Made by a program: the position numbers and the translations under genes. 64,000 nucleotides of DNA, taken from the NCBI GenBank assembly GCA_013407085.1, contig JACCGJ010001637.1, forward strand, positions 109,271-173,270, written 5' to 3'. This document shows positions 50,086 to 60,107 of the stretch, one piece after another (the first letter of the stretch is position 1; every line of letters begins with the position of its first letter). The notes beneath the pieces are model-generated. The model had not been told where the DNA came from and ran no database searches. It saw nothing but the letters and a program-made list of their open reading frames with translations. Origin of the DNA: Atriophallophorus winterbourni. Its lineage: Eukaryota; Platyhelminthes; Trematoda; Plagiorchiida; Microphallidae.

Positions 50086-51085
50086 NNNNNNNNNNNNNNN
50101 NNNNNNNNNNNNNNNNNNNNNNNNNNNNNNNNNNNNNNNNNNNNNNNNNNNNNNNNNNNNNNNNNNNNNNNNNNNNNNNNNNNNNNNNNNNNNNNNNNNN
50201 NNNNNNNNNNNNNNNNNNNNNNNNNNNNNNNNNNNNNNNNNNNNNNNNNNNNNNNNNNNNNNNNNNNNNNNNNNNNNNNNNNNNNNNNNNNNNNNNNNNN
50301 NNNNNNNNNNNNNNNNNNNNNNNNNNNNNNNNNNNNNNNNNNNNNNNNNNNNNNNNNNNNNNNNNNNNNNNNNNNNNNNNNNNNNNNNNNNNNNNNNNNN
50401 NNNNNNNNNNNNNNNNNNNNNNNNNNNNNNNNNNNNNNNNNNNNNNNNNNNNNNNNNNNNNNNNNNNNNNNNNNNNNNNNNNNNNNNNNNNNNNNNNNNN
50501 NNNNNNNNNNNNNNNNNNNNNNNNNNNNNNNNNNNNNNNNNNNNNNNNNNNNNNNNNNNNNNNNNNNNNNNNNNNNNNNNNNNNNNNNNNNNNNNNNNNN
50601 NNNNNNNNNNNNNNNNNNNNNNNNNNNNNNNNNNNNNNNNNNNNNNNNNNNNNNNNNNNNNNNNNNNNNNNNNNNNNNNNNNNNNNNNNNNNNNNNNNNN
50701 NNNNNNNNNNNNNNNNNNNNNNNNNNNNNNNNNNNNNNNNNNNNNNNNNNNNNNNNNNNNNNNNNNNNNNNNNNNNNNNNNNNNNNNNNNNNNNNNNNNN
50801 NNNNNNNNNNNNNNNNNNNNNNNNNNNNNNNNNNNNNNNNNNNNNNNNNNNNNNNNNNNNNNNNNNNNNNNNNNNNNNNNNNNNNNNNNNNNNNNNNNNN
50901 NNNNNNNNNNNNNNNNNNNNNNNNNNNNNNNNNNNNNNNNNNNNNNNNNNNNNNNNNNNNNNNNNNNNNNNNNNNNNNNNNNNNNNNNNNNNNNNNNNNN
51001 NNNNNNNNNNNNNNNNNNNNNNNNNNNNNNNNNNNNNNNNNNNNNNNNNNNNNNNNNNNNNNNNNNNNNNNNNNNNNNNNNNNNN
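50086..51085. other. Assembly gap of exactly 1,000 N
   Basis: All bases are N from 50086 to 51085. The round length suggests a placeholder, so the true distance is unknown. A LINE lies on the left and a gypsy integrase on the right, so at least one element boundary is hidden. Long open frames crossing the gap are artefacts. Confidence 0.98.
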
Positions 51086-51720
51086 GGTTGCCAACATCAC
51101 TGAACTGCTGCCTACCACCTTGCTGCGAATGTTATGATGAAACGGTTGCACAGGTAACTCAAAGCCGCCCTAATGGCACATGAAGCTACTGATTGGACCG
51201 AAGTCCTACCGATTGTCCTCCTAAGTTTAGGGTTAACCTTTAAAACCTTCTTGTAAAAAACTGCTGCCGAGTTAACATTCGGTCGTACCGTCGCATTAAC
51301 TGGTGAATATGTCGCCCCGGCTAGAGAAACACAATTTGCCTATTGAGATTGCGACATTATATGAGTGGTTTCCACCAACCACCCAAGCGATTTCAGGCCA
51401 AACCGTCCCAAGTGCCGAAACATTTGGCACATTTCCAATCTATTTTTTCAGAAACGACATGTTGAACAACCTCTCCACCCTCCCTATGCTGGACCATTTA
51501 GGATAATTCATCGATTCCAAAATAACACTTGTGATTGACCCCCGAAGATCGGCACGACATAGTCTCGATTAACAGAGTCAAACTGGCGTTCATTGAAAAT
51601 AAGGCTGACTCAGTTATTCCGCAAGACCGAACCAAATGCTTAGCACCACCGGTGATAAACTTTACTATAACCTCTACCATCTCAGCGCTGCCAACACAAC
51701 AACTAGGCGAGCGTAACGGC
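51086..51720 (+). mobile_element. Ty3/gypsy integrase C-terminal part, broken
   Basis: Right after the gap, the plus strand reads TAAYHLAANVMMKRLHR, then LKAALMAHEATDWTEVLPIVLLSL, then AAELTFGRTVALTGEYVAP. This is the end of the integrase core (AYHP..NG..ER.HR.LK) and the region after it. In other frames HVEQPLHPPYAGPFRIIHR (about 51463-51515) gives the GPF.V..R module near the end of pol. Stops and frameshifts are present, and the third catalytic Glu position (usually in NG..E) is Lys. Confidence 0.8.
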
Positions 51721-53030
51721 AACCCGTAAGGTTCGCCGACTATGACGTACATATTTAACATGTAATTATCGCTTGGTACATGCCCGTGCATGTTTTACGT
51801 ACTCATCACTATAACTCGGTGATAGCCTTACACCCATGCACCCGAGAGTTTTTTCTTCTTCTCACCCCTCAGGTACGCATGCACCTCCCACTGTTGAAAC
51901 CGTGGCATTGCCACCCACGGACCACCGATGCTTGTCGCTATCCTACCCGGTAGCCTCAAATAGGGGCACGCACCGTCCAACACGAAATCTATCAGGCAAA
52001 TTCCTTACCATCCCGACTACGCGCCACTCAGCTTTTTCGAAGCGGGGCCGTTTGCCATCAACCTTGGGGTGCAGGAAATTCTCAGCAGGGAATATGTTTT
52101 CGAAACATCTGTTTCTTCGTTGTCAAGCCTACGGATGTGCCTACATCTACTCCTACTGGATTCGTACGGAAAACATTCCAGGCCGACGATTCCCGATAGC
52201 AGCACATTCACCCCATGTGAGGCGGCTCCGATGGCACGTTCACCCCATGTGAAACTTGATTCGCTTTACTGCTGATCGGTTTTTCGTGTACCCTACACTG
52301 GTCACCACCGAAAATGGACTTGTGCAGATCAAGTGCCTCGGCTGACTTCCAAGTGTCCAGTTGCTGAGATACTATGCTCAAGCCTGAAACGTCCTGGCAC
52401 CGCTTGGCCAGTTCAAATGTCAATTCCTGATAAGAAGTTTCCTCTGACCAGACTTCTTGGAAGGAGGCTGTATAACAACTTTGTTTTACTGTCCCTAACA
52501 ACAATTGACCTCGATACTAATTTCTTTTTACTCGTGTACCGTGAATGCTCCGCTGTACCTTCAAACACGTTTTTGGCTACCGCGATAAATCTTTATTATC
52601 CTGTGTTTTCTACTACATTCGTTGGTAAGTTATTATAGTTGTCAGTCTATTACATAGATGTGAGATCCTAGGATTGAAACCATTATGATTTTCGTGACAT
52701 ACGACGAAATCTTTTACTTTTTGTTACAGAATATTGAAACAAAATATGATCGACATTGATTTACAATTAGATTTCATGAAGTCTGGCGTATATAATCATC
52801 GCCATAAAAGCAATATATCTATACCAAAAATATTTCTTAATTTCCAAATATTCTCGTTTATGGAATTTACTCCCAAATAAAATACGACTGAGCACATCAT
52901 TTGCTGATTACACAGAGCAGCTCAACTTATTTTTAATGCTGAATAAATTAGCCAAGCCCTTTAATATTAATACATCTCCTGATAATTTATACTTGTACCG
53001 CATTAAAGGCTTTTCGTTACTTACCTATAT
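51721..53030. other. Region after gypsy integrase, not assigned
   Basis: It may contain the rest of the gypsy element and its LTR, but no LTR ends or primer sites could be fixed. Frames at 51836-52252 plus and 52208-52504 minus have no recognised family. ACATTCACCCCATGTGAGGCGG and GTTCACCCCATGTGAAAC (52202-52257) form a small direct repeat. Confidence 0.45.
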
Positions 53031-53036
53031 GATTAA

Positions 53037-53300
53037 ATGAATAAATTTTATTCTTTGAAATCCAAGGCATGTTGACCATGATGAATAATTTCCAAAAGTT
53101 TGAACAATCAGATTCTAGTATTTACATTTGCAGAAACAAATTTCAAGGTCATTTCTTCATTGGAATTCAACGTTCAATAAATATAAAGGTAACAGTATTT
53201 AAAAGTTCCTTTCCGATAATCTGTACGTGATCTGATATATTACAAAGGCGAGGAAAAGCCAATGAATGATCCCGACAGCACTGATGTTGAACGGATTAGG
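53037..53300 (-). repeat. CR1-like LINE 3' end, one arm of an inverted pair
   Basis: Read on the minus strand, this matches 57380-57652 plus over about 250 bases, including TATATCAGATCACGTAC, GAAATGACCTTG and GGTCAACATGCCTTGGATTT. It ends in an AATAAAATTTATTCATTTA tail. That is a LINE 3' UTR with an ATTT-rich tail. It lies just 3' of the minus-strand LINE at 53.7-56.3 kb and could be that element's own 3' end or a separate copy. Confidence 0.75.
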
Positions 53301-53880
53301 TCCATCGAGGATGTGTAAAGAATCTCTGTTGTTGATGTTACAAACATTTTCATTTTTGATTGTTCGAAATGCATTGATTTTTCCTGAATATGAACCGTTT
53401 TCCTGTTCACTGGGCGAAGGTAATTTATTCCATTCCTAATTCTTGAAACGATGAAACTAGTTTCGTCTCCTAGACATCCTAGATGAATTGAATTCCCAAT
53501 TCGCTTATCCCTCTTTGAACTTACATGCTGAAAATCATTCAAGAATGAACAGTGCGATTCAAAAACAAAGAAGAAGAAGAAAAAATGGCCTCATTCGAGT
53601 ACACGAATTTACAGCGATACAATTAATTCGACCACACGTAATAAAATGTACATTTAAAAAAACACATGTCAAATGAGGATGATCCCACTTCAGTTATTAT
53701 ACTGTCAGTTTCTTCCTCAAATCGAGAATAACTTTTGTATGATCAACCAAATATCGAGCCAGGTAAGGAATAAAAGAAATTTTGAATTCCTCAGTTCTTG
53801 CATACGGGACGATATGTTGACTACGCGTAGCTGGAAACGATCTGCAAGCCATAAGGATATCATGCAGTGGGTGTGCATTA

Positions 53881-55398
53881 TCAGACGATATGACTGACCA
53901 ATCTGTAACATTCACGAAAGTGGCGTTCGACGATCATATCACGAATTAACTCGGTAGAGGAAGAGCTCAATCTTGAAATTAATTTGATTCCTCTTCTGAT
54001 CATCAAAAAATCCTTTTCAAAAAGACCAGGAAAAATTATAGGGGATGCATAGATTAAAATGGGAACAATGCAAGAAAAAACAAAACATCTAACTACATCA
54101 GGAGGAACAGCTAAAGAACGCAGACGTAAGGCGTAAAATGATAACCTTCTAACCTTCAAGTACTGTGCAGTCACATGATCGGTCCATTTGAGACTCTGTG
54201 ATAAAATGACGCCAAGATACTTGAAACATGCACTTCTGCTGAAGTTCGAGCCATTGAAGGAAATCGTGGGAATTCCTTGAAGCAGAGTTTCACGACGCTG
54301 ACCAGCTAAGTTTGAAAATATTACCTCTTTGCATTTTTGAGGGTTTAACGATAAGCCGAGCGAGGATGACCACTGGCCAATGTCATTGATAATAAATTCA
54401 GATGTGGGAGAGTCAGCACGTCTATGGTGGTCAGAAACAACAGCAATGTCATCAGCATATTTTAGAATAAGAGTGGAATGAAAGCAAGGAAGATCAGAAA
54501 TGTAGATAGAAAATAAGAAGGGAGAAAGTATTGCGCCTTGTAGAACGCCACGAGAAATCGGTACACAATTGGACACTTTACCATTCACGGCAGTATACTG
54601 CACGCGGTCCTTAAAATAGGACGCTATCCAGTGAACTAGGTTCAGGGGTACACCACAATCATGAAGTTTTTTGAGCAAAGAACTTCTGATAACACTGTTG
54701 AAAGCGTTGGTGTAATCAAGAAAACAAACCTGCACCGCTTTTGATTTTGAATCCAATGACCGGGATACATGGTCAGTTAGCAACGCGAGTGCGTCTACTG
54801 TCGAACGATTTTTGCGGTACGCGAACTGATGCGAATCTTCTACCTGGCAACTCGAAACAAGTCGTCGTAGCACTATCCTTTCCAGTACTTTGAGTAGCTG
54901 CGACGTACACGCAATGGGGCGGTACTTCCCAGGATCATTTTTGGGGATTGGTGTAATACGTACCGGCTTCCAACTGTCAGGAAAAATACTTCTCTCAATG
55001 CATCTGTTGAAGATAGAAGAGATCGGCGAAGAAAGTTCACGTGCGCATTCTTTCAGCAAAAGAGCGGAAAGATTATGGGGGCCAGCAGCCTTTGAGTGGG
55101 ATACAGCGAAAAGTGACTGCATAACTTCCACTGAGCTTGTAAAAGTCGGAGTTGAGAAAGAGGATGGGGGTAAAACAAAATCAGGGATTTCTTGGGTTCC
55201 ATCAGTAGAAGATAAAAAAGATTCATTTAATGAATTTATATCACGGATAAAGGGAAGTACCTTTCTGTCTTTGCCACACAAACCTTTGAGCGCACTCCAT
55301 AATTGGCGACTGTTATTCGTTCTCAAAATTGATTTCACATAAATATCTCGCATGCGTTGAATCTCAAGCTTGATTAATGAAGACAGCGTGACGATCAA
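53881..55398 (-). pseudogene. LINE reverse transcriptase, 505-codon open frame
   Basis: Linker first (IYVKSILRTNNSRQLWSALKGL), then RT motifs in order: KAAGPHNLSALLLKECA, WKPVRITPIPK, YRPIACTSQLLKVLERI, HQFAYRKNRSTVDAL, VCFLDYTNAFNSV (catalytic Asp of motif A), SRGVLQGAILSPFLFSIYI, LILKYADDIAVVS (YADD, catalytic), LGLSLNPQKCKEVIF and FKYLGVILSQSLKW. The true C-terminus continues at 53915-53697 in another frame. It makes cDNA from the element's RNA at the nicked target. All catalytic residues are kept, yet the frameshifts prevent a full product. Confidence 0.9.
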
Positions 55399-56308
55399 GA
55401 TTTTTGAAAGCCTTTTCCTTCAGTCTTCGGAGGCGCTTCAATTTATTGGAGGAAAAACAATCAGGTCGAACAAAAATAGTTTCCTGAGGACAACATATAT
55501 CAAAGCAAAAGTTTAGATAGGATGTAAAAACATCACATTCAAGAGAAACGTCCGGTTCGTTAAAAATGCGGAAGTCAGTGTCGCTTAGCATGGTCCTCAG
55601 CGCTGAAATATTTTCAGGTTCGCAGGTTCTACCGGTCACTTTTCGCCCGATTCTGCGGGTCATGTAACTATGCCCCATATTTCCGTAGATTTTAGGGAGT
55701 ATTGATATCACACAGTGATCAGAATTTCCAATCGGCGCAGATATACGGACATGAAAAATTTGTGGCGCATTAGTGAAAGCGTAATCCAGACAAGCTTCAT
55801 AACGCGTTAGAAAATGAACAATGTTCGAAAGCGACAAAAGAGAAAACATAGAAAGATTAGCGTGATTGAGGTCACCAGCAAGTAAGATCAAAGAGTTTTG
55901 GTAGGGAGCAAGTTCATTGAGAATTTCATCAAAAAATGCACGAAAATTGTTAGAAGGACAGTTGGGGACGATATACACATTTAAAAGAATAAATGAATGA
56001 AAGTTAGATAAATGCCGTGGTTTACATTCAACAGCAAGACAGGAAACTTCTGGTTTATCAAAGGTAAAAATAATTTTGCTAGAAGCACACCACTCTTTGC
56101 AAACAAAAGTTAAAACTCCACCACCACGATTTGCAATAGGACAGGTCCGATCCAAACGAAAGCTCTGAAAACCATCAATGTTAATCAAATCAGTGTCGAT
56201 TTCAGAATGCAGCCAAGTTTCTTGAAACATAGCAACACCGTAACGAATAAAATGATTTGAACGAAGTAGAAGAGAAATTTCATCATATTTAGACCAAAAA
56301 GATCGCAC
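55364..56308 (-). pseudogene. LINE endonuclease domain, open frame
   Basis: A 314-residue apurinic/apyrimidinic-type endonuclease that nicks target DNA for priming. Upstream codons NVRS before the first Met belong to the domain start (NVRSFWSKYDEI). Catalytic residues are present: Glu in MFQETWL (about residue 29), Asp/Asn in AGDLNHANL (about 143-146), and SDH in GNSDHCVIS (about 195-197). RGGGVLTFV is the usual loop. The end (LKRLRRLKEKAFKNLD) leads into the RT linker, but a frameshift puts it out of frame with the RT. Confidence 0.88.
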
Positions 56309-56489
56309 ATTAGATGATGATACAGATACATTGGAAGATCAGCTAAAGAAGAGTTGTAGATTTAAAAAACACAACTCTATCATTTACTTTATTGACCACA
56401 TAACGCTGTAAACGTTGAACAACATAATCTTCCATAGCTATCAGCGGGATTATTCATGCAAAATCTTACAGCAAAATGCGGTCCAAACC

Positions 56490-56960
56490 ATTCCTAAAAC
56501 TCGCGAAAAGTATTCAGGATATCAGTTTGTCAGGCGGCCGCTTCCAAACATTTACCACCACGAAGCTGAATAAACTTACCCGGGAGTCTAGTTTACTTCA
56601 CACCTTAGCAAGTTTGAGTGAATGCTCGTGCGTGCCTAGCTTGGGACTTAAGGCAAAGAAGTCGTTCATGATAACACCGCTAAACCCCTTCAAGATCTCA
56701 AAGGTTTAAATTAAGTCGCCTCTCAAACGACGGCGCATAAGTTAAAGAACATCTAGGGACTTCAGGCGTGCAGTACAATGTTTCCCTCGCGGATCTTCCA
56801 TCATGCGAGTTGCGAGACGCTGTACGCTCTCGAGTCGAACGATGTCCTTCTTGTATCAGGCATGGAACAAAGAATATCGGCCGAAACAATGTCTTGTAAA
56901 TGGCATGAATACATCGGTTTTTTTATGGATAGCACGGATCTCATAAAAACAAATGTACAT
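56490..56960 (-). mobile_element. Decayed CR1-like LINE 3' end
   Basis: Minus-strand reading across frames gives KDIVRLESVQRLATRMM, RLKSLDVL, RRRLRGDLI, ILKGFSGV, FFALSPKLGTHEHSLKLAKV and VVNVWKRPPDKL. This is the conserved C-terminal block of CR1-like RTs (RL.SLDL.SL..RRLRGDLI). Stops are frequent. It is a different, older copy from the adjacent 53.7-56.3 kb element, upstream of which it lies. Confidence 0.75.
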
Positions 56961-57000
56961 GCATTGAATGATTAAGTTCATCCAAGAATATACGTTATTA

Positions 57001-57200
57001 TTATAAATAATATTGTTTGGAAATAAATTTCTCAAAAGGAACAGCTAGATCAATTAGGTGCCGTCCCTGTCCTGCCAGCTTTCCAAGGTGTCGATTTCTT
57101 CTTACGGTGCGAAACCTGTCAGCTATTGAATCTGGTACATGGTCATCATGAGACAACCATGATTCTGTGACACACATTGTTTTCGCGGATCTCGTCAATT
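57001..57200 (-). mobile_element. LINE endonuclease fragment
   Basis: MCVTESWLSHDDHVPDSIADRFRTVRRNRHLGK corresponds to the conserved TE(T/S)WL ... DS ... F...R.DR region of LINE endonucleases, including the catalytic Glu. The GGGV loop is eroded. It is probably the same element as the 3' end at 56.5-56.96 kb, with the middle deleted. Confidence 0.6.
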
Positions 57201-57379
57201 CTACAAAGACGTTCAGCCCATTTATTTATGAAACGACACGAGTTTGTATGGAAGAGGAGAGCACTATTACGTGCGACCCTACTCCCGGTGTTAGGGATAC
57301 TTAAAAGCTCTTTGAAAAAGTTTGGACCATCAATAACAGAGATTCTTCAATTATTCTCGATGTACATTATCCGTTAAAC

Positions 57380-57652
57380 ATCAGTGCTTCCGGGATCATT
57401 CATTGACTTTTCTTAGCAGTACCTGTGTTTCTGTACTATATCAGATCACGTACGGACTATCTAAAAGCAACCTTTAAATACTCGTACCTTTATATTTTTT
57501 CGGACGTTAAATTCCGCTGGAGAAATGACCTTGGAAATTGTATTTGCAAATGTTCATACTACAACCTGATTGTACAAACCTTTTGGAAATTATTGATCAT
57601 GGTCAACATGCCTTGGATTTCCAAGAATAAAATTTATTTATTTATTTAGTAC
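57380..57652 (+). repeat. CR1-like LINE 3' end, plus-strand arm of inverted pair
   Basis: It matches the minus strand of 53037-53300. It ends with GCCTTGGATTTCCAAGAATAAAATTTATTTATTTATTTAG, a LINE tail with ATTT repeats. The coding end upstream (57177-57377) is too eroded to align well. It separates the minus-strand endonuclease and ORF1-like pieces, so it probably inserted into that older element. Confidence 0.75.
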
Positions 57653-57789
57653 TCAACGCTGCTTCGCGTTTTTTGAAGGCTTTATTGCACCAGGAGATAG
57701 AGCATTCGTTTTTTAAACGGATGACAACTCCTGGCATCCATTTTTATCTTCGTAATCCGAGTCACTGCAGCTCAACCGCAATTCCTCCT

Positions 57790-58210
57790 CTAAAGTATGT
57801 AGCGCGACGGTGTGGCTGTCCAAAGTTGAAGTGCAATTTTCTTGCGATAGTATCATCGTCACACTAATGTCATTTAAAGTGTTTTGCATCGAGAGCTACG
57901 ATTTACACTTAACTTCACATTTTTCCTCTATTTAGGCAAGACGTTTTCTTGTGGTGCGAAGTGTCAGTTTGCACGACACACATGCCCTCAACGAGGTGAA
58001 GTTTCGCAGCTTTTTGGAGAAAGTAGTCGCATTAATTGCGAATTCGACTACAATTGGCCGCGGCGATCTGGTAGATGCTTCGATTAATCCACCTTTTTAT
58101 TTGCCGACCTGGTGGGTTTGGTTCAGCGGAGTAGTTGGCCGCATTCCTGATGCACGGAGTATTTCGATGACCTTCCTGCGGTCACTTATTTCACGAGCCT
58201 TTTAGGCTTA
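57790..58210 (-). mobile_element. Possible LINE ORF1-like fragment
   Basis: Minus-strand reading gives REISDRRKVIEILRASGMRP, then STRSPRPIVVEFAINATTFSKKLRN, then ACVSCKL. The RPRPI.V.F motif resembles the RNA-binding part of LINE ORF1 proteins. One stop lies within. The link to the endonuclease piece at 57.0-57.2 kb is by orientation only. Confidence 0.4.
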
Positions 58211-58559
58211 GATGAATGGCTCAACCCCTGTCAATATTAGGACATTTCTGGACCGTGTTGAGCTACCTTGGTTTCAAGCTTGCAAATCAGAAGCCACTTT
58301 TCCAAATTTTTGGACTCCCCAGGCAAGTTAGCGGACAACTTCGATTTGCCCAAGCTTGCTCCCGGGGAGCCTTCGGAGGACCGGAGAATAGCGATGGTTT
58401 CACCTTCTGTGGTCTAAAGAGTGTGTTATGCTGGCTGGAAATAGATTGAACCACAGACCAAGCTACTTCACCTAAGGTTTTGGGATCCGTATAGGGACGT
58501 TGGGGAGAACGCTGACGTTCCTCAAGACGCTTTAGCACCCCAACCACAGTTTCATCAGT
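58211..58559. other. Unassigned between LINE and Penelope relics
   Basis: A minus-strand frame (58547-58287: VLKRLEERQRSPQRPYTDPK and following) and a plus-strand frame are open, but neither is recognised. The GIY-YIG endonuclease expected 3' of a Penelope-type RT was looked for here and not seen. Confidence 0.4.
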
Positions 58560-59190
58560 CTACACATAACCATGTAAGGAATCGGTGGCTTGCATTAACC
58601 TTAAAGTGGGTTGGCGACAAAACAGAGCATTTGGGATGTGCCCAACATTAGTGTTGGTGTGTTTGGTTTTTCGGTAGACGCAGGTTTCTAACATTGCTTC
58701 ACTTGTTTGTTTCATTTGAACATCCGGTAATGGTAAACAGCCGTCAACTTCAGTTTCCTTTGTAAATTGGATTCCAGTAAATACACAATTGAGCAGTCGA
58801 TGTGATTCATGCATTTCTGTTCTTTTCATAATCACGAAAATGACGTCCACGTAGCGGATCGATAATTTCGGTCAGATTATTGGCAGGGTAATTCGTTCCA
58901 AACGTTGCATAACTGCCTCAGCAACTAAGCTGGAAATCGGTGATCCCATTGACGTTCCTCGGATTAGTTTATATATTTTTCCATTGAACTTGAACTGCGC
59001 TCAAATGCCCAGCTCGATCAGTTCCATTAAACTTGTGTCTGTCAATCGATTTCAATTATGTTCCCTTCCTTTTATATTAAGTAAAGATGGTATAGTTTGC
59101 TTGGCGAGTGTTCTGTCGATTGACGTGAATAGTGCAGTTGTGTCGGAAAAACCAGTTGTTTGTCTCCTTCGATCTTCATGTTCTTTAATT
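58560..59190 (-). mobile_element. Penelope-like element, reverse transcriptase part (catalytic mutation)
   Basis: Minus-strand reading gives FSDTTALFTSIDRTLAKQTI (motif A, SFDV.ALFTS type) near 59155-59100, GTSMGSPISSLVAEAVMQRLE near 58960-58900, then SIRYVDVIFVIMKR. The last is the catalytic box, normally YVDD, here YVDV. Then LNCVFTGIQFTKETEVDGCLPLPDV and LETCVYRKTKHTNTN, the standard Penelope wording after the palm. Two stops and the Asp-to-Val change make it dead. The RT N-terminus and the GIY-YIG endonuclease are absent. It lies directly downstream of tandem terminal-repeat units in the same direction. Confidence 0.85.
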
Positions 59191-59410
59191 TGGCAGAGTT
59201 AACCGAATGTTCCTAATCACTGCGACGCAAAATGGAGGCGTTATAAGCTTTAATTGAACTGAAGTTCTCGTCTACTCGTTACTTCATAAGTAGCTGAAGG
59301 GACTAAACTAAGCCCCAACTGATCAAACGGCGTATTGCCGCGAGGGTTATTACAACCCCAGGATAGTTCAAAGTAGAATACCATTCCGAAACGCTAAAAT
59401 CTCACCGGAA

Positions 59411-59453
59411 GCACAGGACCGGTTTCGAGGTTTTTGCCTCTCATCAGCTATGC
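59411..59453 (-). ncRNA. Hammerhead ribozyme in Penelope terminal repeat, sense copy
   Basis: Minus-strand order: GCATAG (stem I), CTGATGA, GAGG-CAAAAA-CCTC (stem II), GAAA, CCGG, TC, CTGTGC (stem I partner). Stem I pairs over six positions with one G-U. Cleavage is predicted after GTC, between 59417 and 59416. ACCGGT is self-complementary, so stem III would be formed between two copies. An outer eight-pair helix (CGAAACGC at 59479-59472 with GCGTTTCG at 59394-59387) closes the whole domain. It is in the same direction as the RT. Confidence 0.85.
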
Positions 59454-59764
59454 GTATCCGCTGGACTCTTCGCGTTTCGAACTAGTATTTGTGTAGACGG
59501 ATGGCGCAATGTGAACTGAAGTTCTCGTCCACTCGCTACTTTATAAGTAGCTGAAGGGACTAAACTAAGCCCCAACTGATCCAACGGCGTATTGCCGCGA
59601 GGGTTATTACAACCCCAGGATAGATCAGAGTAGAATACCATTCCGAAACGCTAAAATCTCCCTTCAGCTACTTAAAAAGTAGCGAGTAGACGAGAACTTC
59701 AGTTCACATTACGCCATCCGTCTACACAAATACTAGTTCGAAACGCGAAGAGTCCAGCGGATAC

Positions 59765-59807
59765 GCATAGCTGATGAGAGGCAAAAACCTCGAAACCGGT
59801 CCTGTGC
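59765..59807 (+). ncRNA. Hammerhead ribozyme in Penelope terminal repeat, inverted copy
   Basis: The same 43 bases as the copy at 59411-59453, on the other strand: GCATAG, CTGATGA, GAGG-CAAAAA-CCTC, GAAA, CCGG, TC, CTGTGC. Predicted cleavage is between 59801 and 59802. The outer helix is also kept (59739-59746 with 59823-59830). All core bases are intact, so both copies could be active if transcribed. Confidence 0.85.
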
Positions 59808-59847
59808 TTCCGGTGAGATTTTGCGTTTCGGAATGGTATTCTAATTC

Positions 59848-60105
59848 GGTACAAGGACGTTTGCAAAAGTGATATGGGAACTCTTGACATGGACCTTACG
59901 AGTTGAGAAGAAATTACTCTAGACCAGCAGCGAATTCTCTCGGCTGGTGTTTGCGCGCCTATCGTCGCAAGAATTGTGGGGGAGATCGTTCCTCACTAAC
60001 CGGGATGTGTAGTGATCTGAACAGGTTTTAAGCATCATGCAATTGTGATGCACATCCATGGCTGACATCGTCCAAAGGAGCCAGACGGCAACAACAACAA
60101 CGGTG
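59848..60105 (+). mobile_element. LINE-A 3' end (C-terminus, UTR, AAC tail)
   Basis: It starts mid-codon in RYKDVCKSDMGTLDMD (compare RYKDVCKRDMKALGI at 36975). It then has an eroded finger region, the UTR end CATGGCTGACATCGTCCAAAGGAGCC and an (AAC)n tail at about 60093-60104. It directly abuts the end of the inverted Penelope repeat. Confidence 0.8.
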
Positions 60106-60107
60106 TT

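Larger units (their letters stand above)
53697..56330 (-). mobile_element. Nearly intact CR1/Jockey-group LINE (EN + RT)
   Basis: The best preserved element of the window. Minus-strand order: endonuclease 56308-55364, reverse transcriptase 55398-53881, and the C-terminal end 53915-53697 (MACRSFPATRSQHIVPYART, then IPYLARYLVD). Only two frameshifts break an ORF of about 870 codons: one near 55370-55398 between EN and RT, and one near 53885-53915. No internal stops occur within the three segments. ORF1 and the 5' UTR are not recognised upstream, so it is probably 5'-truncated or lost ORF1. It is likely the youngest insertion here. Confidence 0.9.
59256..59845 (-). repeat. Penelope-type terminal repeats: 257-bp tandem units plus inverted copy
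   Basis: GAACTGAAGTTCTCGTC starts at 59256 and 59513, a 257-bp period. The first unit (59256-59512) is complete. The second (59513-59661) breaks at AAAATCTC, just before the ribozyme. From 59662 to about 59845 an inverted copy follows, beginning CCTTCAGCTACTT and ending GGAATGGTATTCT. Unit sequence includes TGGGGTTGTAATAACCCTCGCGG on the minus strand. Tandem 'pLTR' units with hammerheads, sometimes inverted, are typical of Penelope-like elements (family knowledge). Confidence 0.8.

Noticed and set aside
49676..51183. Very long open frames crossing 50.0-51.2 kb on both strands
   Set aside because: They consist almost wholly of N. Only short real sequence lies at either end, belonging to a LINE and a gypsy integrase.
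51836..52638. Frames of about 100-138 codons after the gypsy integrase
   Set aside because: No family resemblance. They may be decayed gypsy or LTR sequence, but no ends could be fixed.
54890..55342. 150-codon plus-strand frame
   Set aside because: Antisense shadow of the LINE reverse transcriptase, which has all RT motifs on the minus strand.
58216..58547. Overlapping plus and minus frames between the LINE and Penelope relics
   Set aside because: Neither resembles the GIY-YIG endonuclease expected there, nor any other family I know.
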